Positions 31,817-41,284 of a DNA stretch of 64,000 nt are shown here, piece after piece (position 1 is the stretch's first letter; each line of letters starts with the position of its first letter). The DNA comes from an uncultured Odoribacter sp. Its GTDB lineage: Bacteria > Bacteroidota > Bacteroidia > Bacteroidales > Marinifilaceae. A program made the translations under genes and the position numbers. The stretch is from positions 166,854-230,853 of the forward strand of contig CAJTPD010000004.1 in NCBI GenBank assembly GCA_910578105.1, written 5' to 3'. Under the pieces are notes generated by a model. It was not told the origin of the DNA and did not search any database. It was given only the letters and a program-made list of their open reading frames with translations.

Positions 31817-33850
31817 ATGAAAGCTTTGATTAAATTCTTAATGTATGCTTTAATTTTTGGTTTGCTGGCAGGATGCCACAAGCATGAGGTAGGACCGGGG
31901 AAGAATGATTCTATGCTGGAGGGGGTAGACGATAACAGTACTGTTTACATGAGTGTCAAAGTACAGCTTCCTGTGGTTCCTGGTGCCCGTAGTCAGAGTC
32001 AAGATAATGGTAGTTCGGACGGTGGAAATGAGGAGGGGCAGGATTATGAGAACAATGTAAACAACATCTTGCTGGTACTCGCGGAGCCGGACAGCAATAT
32101 TTATATTGCACATGGATTGGCCGGGGCTTTGAAACAGCAAAATGGCATCGTAACCACGACGGCTGCAATTACCCAGACTTCACTTTCGCATTATTACAGC
32201 AAATATGCACTCAACAGAGTGACAGAACTGCCAAGTGGCAGAGAGAATATTCTGGTTTATGCTTTCTGTAATCCGCCACAGGATTTGTTGGATGTTTTTA
32301 ATAAGAATTTGCCGAAAGACGAAAAACTTCGGTCGAGTTGGTTTCATTCAGCGTGCAAGGTGATAGGAAGCAATAATCCGGACAATACCGGAATGACCGA
32401 TGGTTCCAACCGTTCTATTTGGGCCAAGAATACTTTTCTTATGTCGAATTCGGAGGTGGCTGTAGTAACTATTCCGAGGACTTTTGATGAATGGTTGCTG
32501 AATTATTCTACCATAGCTAATCCTCTCCTGTTAACTAAAGATAAACCCATACCTGTGGAGCGTTCCGTGGCACGTTTCGATTTTAAGGATGGCTCCGATT
32601 ATCCTGGCACAAATACCTATGACGTGGATGTTGCCGGACAAAATGGTGGTAAACTTCAGGTGAAATTGATACGTATGGCACTGGTAAACATGAGCAAACA
32701 TTTCTATTATTTGAAACATGTTTCCAATGCTGATAACGGGCATGCTGATGCTATTATTTGCGGAAAGGAAACAACAACAAATCATGTAGTGGATACTGAT
32801 GCGGAGGCACCTCATAAACACGAATCTATTAAGGGACAGACTCCTGAGGAATTGAAATTGACAGACTATTTCAATTTTTATTTATTTAATCAGGATGGTT
32901 CAATTGATGAAAATACCCGCAAAGGGTGGAACAACTATCGGATTGATGATGTAATAAGTGGTGACAACGATGTGCTTGGCGGAGGAGACAAATGGACCGG
33001 GACGGTGAATCCTGTTGATAAATCGGGTTATCATATTTGGCGTTATGTTACTGAAAATACGGTATCACACGATGATTTTCAGACGCATGCAGTTTCTACT
33101 GGTATTGTTTTTAAAGGCAAATTGCTGGTAGACAGAAATGACGAAGGTGTGAATGAAACACTTCGGAAAGCGGTCCATGGAGAATACAGTCTGCCGGACG
33201 ATAATGGGTATGTTTATCAGGTTGACGGAAAAACTTATCCGCTTTTGTTTGTGTATATGAGTAATATATATGTCGGCTGGAATGACCAGATTAAGCATTT
33301 TATTTCGGAGGATTACAACGGACAGGCTATGTACAATGATGCTCATGCTGAATATACGTATACAAATGATAAAGGCGAGAGTACCACTAAAACTGTTGAT
33401 GAATGGTACCAGAATCTGGTTCAGGTTTACAAGGCTAATGGGAAAGATACGGAGAATTTCTTTGTAAAAGAAGCATTGAATATTTTCCGTGCCGCTGCTA
33501 CAGCTCACGGTTTTACCATATACCAGGCCAGTGATGATTCCGAAGATTATAATCCTGATATGCAAAAAGAGGGAGAAGGTCCGGGATTTTATTTTTATTA
33601 TTTCTACTGGAACCGTCATAATGATAATGGTAGGAATGGGGTGATGGGGCCGATGGAATTTGCAGTGGTTCGTAATAATGTTTATAAATTGTCGGTTACC
33701 CGCATCAGTCAATTGGGACATCCGCGTATTTCCAGCAATGATCCGGATAAACCAACTCCGGATAAGCCTGATGAGGATGGTAAACTGTATTTCACAGTCA
33801 ATGTAGAGGTATTGCCTTGGACAGTACGAGTAAACAATATTATATTCTAA
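31817..33850 (+). CDS. Mfa1-family fimbrial stalk subunit
   Basis: Lipoprotein precursor of the fimbrial shaft, 677 aa. Signal peptide with lipobox LLAGC (Cys20). The early GARSQ Arg fits a trypsin-like (gingipain-type) processing site before the mature protein, as in Porphyromonas fimbrillins. The C-terminal region has the Mfa1 hallmark NNVYKLSVTRISQLGHP, then a Pro/Asp-rich linker (DPDKPTPDKPDEDGK) and a final strand YFTVNVEVLPWTVRVNNI that should act as the donor or acceptor strand in polymerisation. It is larger than Porphyromonas Mfa1 (about 560 aa). It lies between the assembly genes and the anchor gene. Confidence 0.85.
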   Translation: MKALIKFLMYALIFGLLAGCHKHEVGPGKNDSMLEGVDDNSTVYMSVKVQLPVVPGARSQSQDNGSSDGGNEEGQDYENNVNNILLVLAEPDSNIYIAHGLAGALKQQNGIVTTTAAITQTSLSHYYSKYALNRVTELPSGRENILVYAFCNPPQDLLDVFNKNLPKDEKLRSSWFHSACKVIGSNNPDNTGMTDGSNRSIWAKNTFLMSNSEVAVVTIPRTFDEWLLNYSTIANPLLLTKDKPIPVERSVARFDFKDGSDYPGTNTYDVDVAGQNGGKLQVKLIRMALVNMSKHFYYLKHVSNADNGHADAIICGKETTTNHVVDTDAEAPHKHESIKGQTPEELKLTDYFNFYLFNQDGSIDENTRKGWNNYRIDDVISGDNDVLGGGDKWTGTVNPVDKSGYHIWRYVTENTVSHDDFQTHAVSTGIVFKGKLLVDRNDEGVNETLRKAVHGEYSLPDDNGYVYQVDGKTYPLLFVYMSNIYVGWNDQIKHFISEDYNGQAMYNDAHAEYTYTNDKGESTTKTVDEWYQNLVQVYKANGKDTENFFVKEALNIFRAAATAHGFTIYQASDDSEDYNPDMQKEGEGPGFYFYYFYWNRHNDNGRNGVMGPMEFAVVRNNVYKLSVTRISQLGHPRISSNDPDKPTPDKPDEDGKLYFTVNVEVLPWTVRVNNIIF

Positions 33851-33863
33851 GTATCAGAAAGGG

Positions 33864-34865
33864 ATGAAACGAGATATAATTTTCTGCCGGATGAGAACAC
33901 TTGTTGTTTTCGTGATGCTCGTCGCCCTGTCTTCGTGTGAGAAGATTTACGATGATTTGGAGGCGTGTCCGCATGGGGTATCCCTGCGTTTTGTGTACGA
34001 TTACCACATGGAGAGAGGCAATGCTTTTCCGTGGAATGTAGATTGTTTGACACTCTATGTGTATGACGATGAAGACAATTACGTGGCGACGTATGTTGTG
34101 ACAGATTCAGTGTTGCGGGATGAAAACTATCGTATGCGTTTGGAATTGCCAAAAGGACATTATCATTTTGTGGCTTACGGTGGTCTTGCTTGTGAAAAGA
34201 GTTCTTTTTCGGTGACGAAAGCTCCTGTTGATACGTCCCGTTTGGAAAGTCTTCACGTATTGATGGATGCGTATCAGTATTCGGATACGGTGCATGAGAA
34301 TCTGCACGGCTTGTATTGGGGCGACTTGGAATTGGAAACAGCTGACCTTTATCAGGAAGGTACGGTGGAAATGATGAAGAATACGAACAATATTCGTATT
34401 GTCTTGCAGGATGTGAATTCCGAACAACCAGTGTATGGTAAAGATTTTACGTTTTCAATCAGGGATGATAATACACTTTTCGGTGCGGACAATGACTTGC
34501 CGGAAAACGGAGAGGTGACCTATACACCCTGGGCCCAGGGGGATGCTTTTATCGGTTTAAATACAGCCGGAATGGAGGTTATCGGTGCTTATGCGGAATT
34601 GTCTGTATCGCGGTTGATGACAAAAAACGCACCTGTATTGCTGATAAAAAGTGTGGATACGGGAGAGGATGTGATTGATATTCCCTTATTGAATTATCTA
34701 AGACTGTATAAAAGTGAGCTTTATAGCAAGATGGGGGAACAGGAATTCCTTGACCGTCAGAGTACCTGGACATTGCTTTTTCTTTTGGATAGTCAGAAAC
34801 GCTGGGTGCAGACCTATATCAAAATCAATGATTGGAAGGTTGTAATTAACGAAACAAGTCTTTGA
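33864..34865 (+). CDS. FimB/Mfa2-family fimbrial anchor lipoprotein
   Basis: A 333-aa lipoprotein (lipobox LSSC, Cys25) of the FimB/Mfa2 family, which terminates fimbriae and anchors them in the outer membrane. Typical stretches are ACPHGVSLRFVYDYHMERGNAF in pieces, VDCLTLYVYDDEDNYV, LPKGHYHFVAYGGL and the C-terminal WVQTYIKINDWKVV. The start at 33864 follows AAAGGG; an internal ATG at 33891 would also give a signal peptide. It comes 13 nt after the stalk gene, matching mfa1-mfa2 order. Confidence 0.88.
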   Translation: MKRDIIFCRMRTLVVFVMLVALSSCEKIYDDLEACPHGVSLRFVYDYHMERGNAFPWNVDCLTLYVYDDEDNYVATYVVTDSVLRDENYRMRLELPKGHYHFVAYGGLACEKSSFSVTKAPVDTSRLESLHVLMDAYQYSDTVHENLHGLYWGDLELETADLYQEGTVEMMKNTNNIRIVLQDVNSEQPVYGKDFTFSIRDDNTLFGADNDLPENGEVTYTPWAQGDAFIGLNTAGMEVIGAYAELSVSRLMTKNAPVLLIKSVDTGEDVIDIPLLNYLRLYKSELYSKMGEQEFLDRQSTWTLLFLLDSQKRWVQTYIKINDWKVVINETSL

Positions 34866-34867
34866 AA

Positions 34868-35965
34868 ATGAATAAGTCGATATATATGATATTCTTGTTT
34901 GCGGCGTTTTGGGGAATAACAGGATGTGAGCAGGGAGAATATCCGGAAATAGAGGAAAGGCCTGGCAGCGTGACCTTAAAAATCGGCGTGGATATATCTG
35001 ATATATTGCCTCAGACACGGGCTGACGAAACTCAGGCAGAGAACGATGCAGAGAAAATGCATACCTTGCGTATTATCATTGTACGGCCGAATGGCCGTGT
35101 AGAACGGGTTAAGTACATAGAATTGGCAAAGCCTGCTACTTTACAATCCTGGGATTTTGATACGATTGTCAGTGGGGAAACCAAACAAATTTATCTTATT
35201 GTCAATGAGAATACAACTAAAATAGAGGAGAATATAGTCAATAAGGTGACGCCTTATAGTTTTACAAAAATTCATGAAAAAGAATTTTTTCCGTTGGATG
35301 AGATTTATAACCTGACCTTTAGCGTAAATAGTAATACGGAGCAATTGAAAGGACCATTGCCGATGAGCGATATGCACCGGGTAGAAATTCCGCCTGTTGC
35401 TCCCGATGGTAAAGAACATGAAATCGAGTGCCGTCTTACTGTCAGGCGTGCTGCTGTAAAATTTACTTTTTATCTGACTAATGAAAGTGATAAGAATTTT
35501 AAAGTAGTTGGCTTGGAAATGGAAAAAATGGCTCGCCGTTCATATTTTCTGCCGAGGGAATTCAACGGAGAGTATACTGTTCCTTCTGTAAATAATAATG
35601 AATATTATACGTTTAAGCACACATTTCCCAAAGTAGTAGTATTACCGGCAAAATCGAAAACTGAGGTTAATTTATTGAAGGAGGCAGGGGAGCAGCCGCT
35701 TTATCTGATGGAAGGGAAATATGTGGATAATGACAAGGAAAAGGATACAAAATTGAATTATAAGATAGCATTGATGTTGCAAAGCGATGAGTTCGGAGAG
35801 AAACCGTGGAACACGACTTTTGAATATTTCCCGAATTTGCCGGATTTGCCGCGCAATACACATGTTGTTGTTCATGCTACACTCCAGCATGATTTGGAGA
35901 TAAAATGGGAGGTACATGTGCATCCTTATATCAGTGTGCCTCTTGAACCAGATTTCGGATTGTAA
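34868..35965 (+). CDS. Fimbrillin-like accessory lipoprotein
   Basis: A 365-aa lipoprotein (signal ending FWGITGC, Cys20) with a fimbrillin-type N-terminus: a beta strand, then LPQTRADE, where the Arg is a plausible maturation site. The middle shows TLRIIIVRPNGRVE and a paired-strand domain with ECRLTVRRAAVKFTFYLTNE, typical of FimA/FimC-FimE/Mfa3-5 accessory subunits. It probably forms part of the fimbrial tip; the exact counterpart (FimC, FimD, Mfa3 or Mfa4) cannot be fixed. The ATG at 34868 lies 2 nt after the mfa2-like stop, so the genes are translationally close. Confidence 0.75.
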   Translation: MNKSIYMIFLFAAFWGITGCEQGEYPEIEERPGSVTLKIGVDISDILPQTRADETQAENDAEKMHTLRIIIVRPNGRVERVKYIELAKPATLQSWDFDTIVSGETKQIYLIVNENTTKIEENIVNKVTPYSFTKIHEKEFFPLDEIYNLTFSVNSNTEQLKGPLPMSDMHRVEIPPVAPDGKEHEIECRLTVRRAAVKFTFYLTNESDKNFKVVGLEMEKMARRSYFLPREFNGEYTVPSVNNNEYYTFKHTFPKVVVLPAKSKTEVNLLKEAGEQPLYLMEGKYVDNDKEKDTKLNYKIALMLQSDEFGEKPWNTTFEYFPNLPDLPRNTHVVVHATLQHDLEIKWEVHVHPYISVPLEPDFGL

Positions 35966-35982
35966 TAAAAGTATGGAAGATT

Positions 35983-38900
35983 ATGAAACGCAGTTTTTTA
36001 TACATTTTAATTTGTATGTTTTTGCTGAGTGTTACAGCCTGTGTGGATGATGAAATACGCCCTTTTGATGATATACCGGAAGGTGAAACTACAGTAGGTG
36101 TTATTGTGGAATTTAATCCGTTGACACCGGCACTGGCGACCCGTGCTTCAGCCGGTGATGCGATTAAAAATATAGAAAGCCTTTGTGTTCTGGTGTACGG
36201 ATTGGACGGGAATTTGACAAGTCGTCACCTGATAAAAGGAAGTGACGGGAGTCAAATACCAGGGTATGTGGAAAAAGATACAGAGCGGCAAGATAATGGA
36301 CAGATTGCTGAATCGGAAACGCCTTGTGCCAAATTCAACCTGACTATTCCTTATGGACTTTACCGTATTTATGCCGTTGCCAATATGGGGGACTTGAATG
36401 GGTACGACGTTCAAACAGTGGATAAATTGAAAAGTATTGTTCTTCAGTGGCAAGAAGATGACACGAAAAAAAATAACCAGATGCTCGGGCATTTTACTGA
36501 GAAAGGTGTATTTTGCAACGACGACAAAGATTACGTGTTAAAGATTAACCGTAAGCATATGGAAGTGCGTGCGGGCATCCGGCGGGTGGCGTCGAAAGTG
36601 ACGTTAGCATTTGACGGTTCACAGTTGAAAGAGGGGGTATTTGTATACATCAAATCAGCTCAAATCAAAGATATTCCCCGAACTTGCTTTTTAGGGAATT
36701 CCAATACACCGTCGCAGGCAGATGAATTGATAAAAGAGGGGGATACCATCCGGTATGACCTGCAGTATGATGAAGAAGCAAACAAAATGATACAGGCTCC
36801 TTTTGATGAGCATTATTTGGCGCGTGTCACCAAGGGACGTCCCTATTATCCACACGATTCGGAATATGGAAAAGTTTTTCATACAGAAACCGAACGGGCC
36901 CTTTTCTTTTATGAAAATATGCAGGGAGAGGGTAAGGACAAACGGCAAATACCTGACGGAGATGGGAAACTGCCTTATATTGACAAGGATGCTAAATCAT
37001 ATGGTAGTTATATTGAAGTGAAAGCTTATTACCGTTCCATTCACGAAGGTAGGGTGGGGAACGGGGATATTGTTTATCGTTTTATGCTTGGCAAGGATGT
37101 TCTGAAGGATTATAATGCAGAGCGTAACCATCATTATAAACTGACCCTGAGATTCAAGAACTTTGCCAACGATGTAGATTGGCACATTGAGTATGAGGAA
37201 GAAGACCCGAGTATTCAGGTTCCTGAACCTTATTTTATATCTTATTTGTATAACCACAAGATGATGTTTCCTGTAAAAGTCAATACAGGGGGGCATAAAT
37301 TGGTGAGTCTGACAGCGCGTATTGATACCAATTCGTGGGCACCTTATAATGCGCCTTATCTGGATTACTACAGGGCAATGGATCCTAATGTAACGAAAGG
37401 AGCACAATTGAATCCTTGGAATGGTTTTTTGTCTTTGCGAAGAACACGGGAAACAGTTGTTACAATGCCGGGAGATGATCAGTTTCCTGCTCTTAATCGC
37501 CTTAATAAAGAATATTGGGAGCATTTTAAGCGTGGAGAAAGGGATTATAATGTGGGTCCCGGCGAATATGATTCGGACGATGGGGATGGGAAATATTATG
37601 TATATACGGGAGAAAACGGAGAGATGAATTTTTTCCTACCCATGTACACCCGGGCTAAACAGTTGCTTATAAAATCGGGTTATACGGGCAATAATCCATA
37701 TGTGGCTTATCAGCGTAAAGCAATTGTTTTTCTGGAAGGGAAATTAGATAATGGTACTACGATGCAAAAGTTTGCCAGAATCATGCAGGTACGCCGGGTA
37801 GTAAATCCGAAAGGTATTTGGCGGAACCATGATAATGATAAGGATTTTCATGTCGTTTTGAAGCGATTGCCAAGGGAAATAAGTGAGTCATTTGAAGAGT
37901 TTACTTCCGAAGGCAAATGGCGGGCTTATCCGATTGTTGACCCAACGGATTTAGTCAGACTTGACGGACAAAACGATACGGTGACGGGAAACACAGGTAC
38001 TCCGATTGATTTTACGATTCATTTTAATGGAACATGTGATGCCAGTCAGAGCCGGTGTGCTATTATTCGGGTAGAGTATCATGATTACAGTTGTTTTCAT
38101 CTGATTTTTGTCCGTCAAGGAAATGCGCCTATTGATTTGGCTGGTAACGGGACCTGGTGGCATACGAGCAATATGCGTACTTACAGTACAGAAGCCGGTT
38201 GTCCGTTAGAAGAAGGTTCGTTGTTTAAATTTGGTAACTGGGACCAGCCGATAGATGCTACCAGTAACGCGAATGACGTAATACCGTGGACGGAAGTGGG
38301 ACCTGATGATTTCAAAAATCATGCCAATACTTCTTTTTTAATAGCAGGTACCGCCAAATCTGCATTATGGTCACAAATCACCGCACAGGGAACGACAGGA
38401 AGTTTTTCTGCTCCGGGACTTCCTCCGTTTGTGTCTGGCAGAAAGGTGTCTGTTGCTTCATTTGATGACTATAATGCTCTTTGGGAACATGATGATATTG
38501 AGAATGCTTACGGTGTGATGTACGGAAATGATGCGACTGAAACACTTACTACTTTGGAAGAGGTATACGGACATCGTTACGATAAACATCGGGGTGGTGC
38601 GGGGTATGGGATGCGGGGAATTTTTGTCTATAATAGAGAGAGCGGAGACAATTTGTTTTTTCCGATAGGAGCTTCCGGTTATGGTCACAGAAAGCATAAG
38701 GACGGTAAAGGAACGGCGGTATTGAGGTATGGCGGCCGGTACAAACCTCTGGATAAAAGTAATCCGTCAACAGGGGATTATTTGAATTTCCGCCCATTGA
38801 TGTATGATATTTATATGCGTCCCGGAGCTATTTATTGGTTGGAAAAAAGAGTGAATACCACCAGAAAGAACGGAGAAAAAGTAACAGAGGCAATCGGTTG

Positions 38901-39012
38901 GGATATAAATTACTTCACTTTTGATTTCAATTATATCAGTTCGGCGAATGTATTTTCTCCGAATAATAGTAATAATAGCGATGCTTGTTTTGTGCGTTGT
39001 GTGGAAAAATAG
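35983..39012 (+). CDS. Large DUF4906-type fimbrial tip lipoprotein
   Basis: A 1009-aa lipoprotein (signal MKRSFLYILICMFLLSVTAC, Cys20). The N-terminal part (about 25-400) is fimbrillin-like, with LATRASAGDAIKNIESLCVLVYG, where Arg is again a possible processing site, and VRAGIRRVASKVTLAFDG. The C-terminal 500 residues contain many aromatic and Gly-rich loops (GMRGIFVYNRESGDNLFFPIGASGYGHRKH in pieces) as in DUF4906 proteins of Bacteroides fimbrial operons. Size and last-subunit position suggest the adhesive tip. Ligand unknown. It lies 17 nt after the accessory gene. Confidence 0.78.
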   Translation: MKRSFLYILICMFLLSVTACVDDEIRPFDDIPEGETTVGVIVEFNPLTPALATRASAGDAIKNIESLCVLVYGLDGNLTSRHLIKGSDGSQIPGYVEKDTERQDNGQIAESETPCAKFNLTIPYGLYRIYAVANMGDLNGYDVQTVDKLKSIVLQWQEDDTKKNNQMLGHFTEKGVFCNDDKDYVLKINRKHMEVRAGIRRVASKVTLAFDGSQLKEGVFVYIKSAQIKDIPRTCFLGNSNTPSQADELIKEGDTIRYDLQYDEEANKMIQAPFDEHYLARVTKGRPYYPHDSEYGKVFHTETERALFFYENMQGEGKDKRQIPDGDGKLPYIDKDAKSYGSYIEVKAYYRSIHEGRVGNGDIVYRFMLGKDVLKDYNAERNHHYKLTLRFKNFANDVDWHIEYEEEDPSIQVPEPYFISYLYNHKMMFPVKVNTGGHKLVSLTARIDTNSWAPYNAPYLDYYRAMDPNVTKGAQLNPWNGFLSLRRTRETVVTMPGDDQFPALNRLNKEYWEHFKRGERDYNVGPGEYDSDDGDGKYYVYTGENGEMNFFLPMYTRAKQLLIKSGYTGNNPYVAYQRKAIVFLEGKLDNGTTMQKFARIMQVRRVVNPKGIWRNHDNDKDFHVVLKRLPREISESFEEFTSEGKWRAYPIVDPTDLVRLDGQNDTVTGNTGTPIDFTIHFNGTCDASQSRCAIIRVEYHDYSCFHLIFVRQGNAPIDLAGNGTWWHTSNMRTYSTEAGCPLEEGSLFKFGNWDQPIDATSNANDVIPWTEVGPDDFKNHANTSFLIAGTAKSALWSQITAQGTTGSFSAPGLPPFVSGRKVSVASFDDYNALWEHDDIENAYGVMYGNDATETLTTLEEVYGHRYDKHRGGAGYGMRGIFVYNRESGDNLFFPIGASGYGHRKHKDGKGTAVLRYGGRYKPLDKSNPSTGDYLNFRPLMYDIYMRPGAIYWLEKRVNTTRKNGEKVTEAIGWDINYFTFDFNYISSANVFSPNNSNNSDACFVRCVEK

Positions 39013-39024
39013 CCGGATGTAAAA

Positions 39025-39969
39025 ATGAGAATTTGTTGTATATTATTTGCCCTGTCTGTGTTACTTTTTATCAGTACAGACGGGGCGAATGTTTTTGTGC
39101 CGGAGAAGGGGGTACGGATGGATACTTTGTCCGGGATGCCGGAATTGCCATTGCCGTCTGTTCCTCCGGAATTGCAAAGTGTGCCGGAACGGGCGGCTTA
39201 TGTATTGGCTCATTTTTGGGATGGGATGGATTTCCGGGATACCCTCCGCAGCCACAATAAAGCTTTCATTGAGCAGAATTTTGTCAATTTTGTTTCTCTT
39301 TTTCCACATGCTTCCGGAGAGGACCGGGCTATAGCGGTGAGGTTGCTGCTGAAAGCTGCAGAAGCGGATGTTCCGGCTTATAGGCTTTTGGCAGAGGTGG
39401 CTGGAAAATATCTTTACGATACGGATTCCCCGATGTTGTGTGAGGAATATTATATCTTGTTTCTGGAAGAGTTTGTAACTGCATCTGTCTGGGACGAGGT
39501 CGGAAAAGTACGGTTCCGGTATTTGCTTGAAGCTGCCCGGAAAAATCGTCCCGGAACACCGGCCGCCGATTTTACTTATGTAACACGTGAAGGAAAGCAA
39601 CAGACCCTTTATGGTACTTTGGGCGGAAATCTGTTATTAATTTTTTATGATCCTGCTTGTGACTATTGTCAGGAGGTTATGACGCTATTGCGTGGTGATG
39701 TTTTTCTCTGCCGGCAGGTACGGGATAAACGTCTGACAGTGCTTGCCGTTTGTGTTGATACCGACCGTGAAATATGGGAACTGACAAAGACAGATTTGCC
39801 GGCAGAGTGGATTGCCGGTTTTGATGCGGGTAATTTACAGGAGAAAGAATTGTATGTACTTTCCGGATTGCCAACGTTTTATCTATTGGATGCAGCTCGG
39901 AGTGTAGTATTGAAAGAGATTCTGCCGCAAGTGCTGATTCCGGTGCTGACAGCCAAATTGGGTGGATAA
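39025..39969 (+). CDS. DUF5106 / thioredoxin-like exported protein
   Basis: A 314-aa exported protein (signal peptide to about residue 20, no lipobox). An N-terminal helical DUF5106 region (about 40-175) is followed by a thioredoxin-like domain (about 178-314) with the active-site-like pair DPACDYC (Cys212, Cys215), LAVCVDTD and the cis-Pro stretch SGLPTFYLLD. It could be a periplasmic thiol oxidoreductase or bacterioferritin-comigratory-like protein. It ends the fimbrial operon, 12 nt after the tip gene, suggesting a role in folding Cys-containing operon products such as the ECGCC protein; that link is inference. Confidence 0.8.
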   Translation: MRICCILFALSVLLFISTDGANVFVPEKGVRMDTLSGMPELPLPSVPPELQSVPERAAYVLAHFWDGMDFRDTLRSHNKAFIEQNFVNFVSLFPHASGEDRAIAVRLLLKAAEADVPAYRLLAEVAGKYLYDTDSPMLCEEYYILFLEEFVTASVWDEVGKVRFRYLLEAARKNRPGTPAADFTYVTREGKQQTLYGTLGGNLLLIFYDPACDYCQEVMTLLRGDVFLCRQVRDKRLTVLAVCVDTDREIWELTKTDLPAEWIAGFDAGNLQEKELYVLSGLPTFYLLDAARSVVLKEILPQVLIPVLTAKLGG

Positions 39970-40072
39970 CGGCGTGAGATATGTTTATCTCCAACGGTTT
40001 TTGATAAGTGTTTGTCAGACGGGTTCAATGTTGTTTTTTAATTTTACATTTCTCTAATCTGTATTTTAATAT

Positions 40073-40080
40073 TATCTTTG
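40073..40080 (+). promoter_or_regulatory. -7 box for pdxA
   Basis: TATCTTTG matches the consensus exactly, 111 bp upstream of the pdxA ATG. The upstream partner is weak (T-rich, no TTTG at 19 bp). Confidence 0.5.
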
Positions 40081-40191
40081 CTTTGGATAAAATAATAAAA
40101 GCTTAAGTTTATGAAATTGCTGAGTCCGGGGTTTTCAGTATAATGCCTTTGTGTTAGCCGGCTGTTTGTAAACTACATTAAAATATAATAT

Positions 40192-41283
40192 ATGGAGGAC
40201 AGATTAATTGCAGGAATTACTCACGGAGATGTAAATGGTATAGGCTATGAGCTGATTATAAAGTTGATGGCAGAGAATAAAATCTGTGAAGTGTGTACCC
40301 CTTTGTTGTTTGGTTCGTCTAAAGTTGCCGCATATCACCGGAAAGCTTTGAATATAGAAAATTTTAACCTGAATAGTATACAAAAAGTTCAGGAAGTAAA
40401 TCCTAAACGTTGCAATATTATTAATTGTGTTGATGATGCAATAAAGGTTGATTTTGGACAGGAAACCCCTGAATCTGACGAGGCAGCGATGATTGCTTTG
40501 AAAACAGGTTTGGATTGTCTGGAGCGTGGGGAAATAGATGTATTAGTGGGAGCACCGCACGGATACAGTTCTTTCAAACCGGATGCTGGGTGTTCTGCAT
40601 TCTTTGCCAGACGTTATGAAGTGCGGAATACTATGCCTTTGCTGGTAGGAGAAAAAATGAAAATGGGGTTTGTTACTGATTGTTTGTCTTTCAAAGAAGT
40701 AGGTGCAAATATTACCTTTAACAATGTATTATATAAACTGAAGCTATTAGACCAGTGCCTGAAAAAGGATTTTATGCTCCGAAAACCACGGATAGCTGTT
40801 TTGGGATTGAATCCGCGTAGCGGAGAAAATTGTATGTTTGGGGAGGAAGAAAAAAATATTATTATACCTGCAATTGAGAAGGCGCGGAATAATGGTATCA
40901 TGGCTTTGGGACCTTATTCACCTGAGGTGTTGTTTACTGGTACCGGGTTTGAAAAATTTGATGTGATTCTTGCTATGTATTATGACCAGGGGATGATTCC
41001 ATTCCGGGTGATAGAAGGAAATGGAGGAGCTGTTTTAATAGCGGGTTTGCCTGTTGTGTATACCTCTACGGTGCATGGCATGGCTTATGATATTACAGGG
41101 CAAGGTGTGGCTGATGAGTCCGGAATGCGCAGAGCCTTGTATCTGGCCATAGATGTTTATAATAACCGGAAGATGAATGCTGAACTTTCGGCAAACACTT
41201 TGAGGCATTATGATATCGCTTCCAATAGTAATGAAAGTGACCTCAATGTTGAACAGATTGCGGGAATGAAAGAGGAAGAATAA
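40192..41283 (+). CDS. pdxA: 4-hydroxythreonine-4-phosphate dehydrogenase PdxA
   Basis: NAD-dependent enzyme of DXP-dependent vitamin B6 synthesis; cytoplasmic, 363 aa. ITHGDVNGIGYELIIK at the N-terminus, LVGAPHGYSSF, the metal-site GLNPRSGENCMFGEEE, MYYDQGMIPFRVIEGNGG in pieces and TSTVHGMAYDITGQG are the PdxA signatures. The metal-binding His residues in these motifs are mostly kept, though the usual GHTE motif reads HGYSSF here, a difference shared by a Bacteroidota-type branch as far as I recall. It converges on the GlsB-like gene with stops 1 bp apart. No pdxJ is next to it. Confidence 0.9.
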   Translation: MEDRLIAGITHGDVNGIGYELIIKLMAENKICEVCTPLLFGSSKVAAYHRKALNIENFNLNSIQKVQEVNPKRCNIINCVDDAIKVDFGQETPESDEAAMIALKTGLDCLERGEIDVLVGAPHGYSSFKPDAGCSAFFARRYEVRNTMPLLVGEKMKMGFVTDCLSFKEVGANITFNNVLYKLKLLDQCLKKDFMLRKPRIAVLGLNPRSGENCMFGEEEKNIIIPAIEKARNNGIMALGPYSPEVLFTGTGFEKFDVILAMYYDQGMIPFRVIEGNGGAVLIAGLPVVYTSTVHGMAYDITGQGVADESGMRRALYLAIDVYNNRKMNAELSANTLRHYDIASNSNESDLNVEQIAGMKEEE

Positions 41284-41284
41284 A

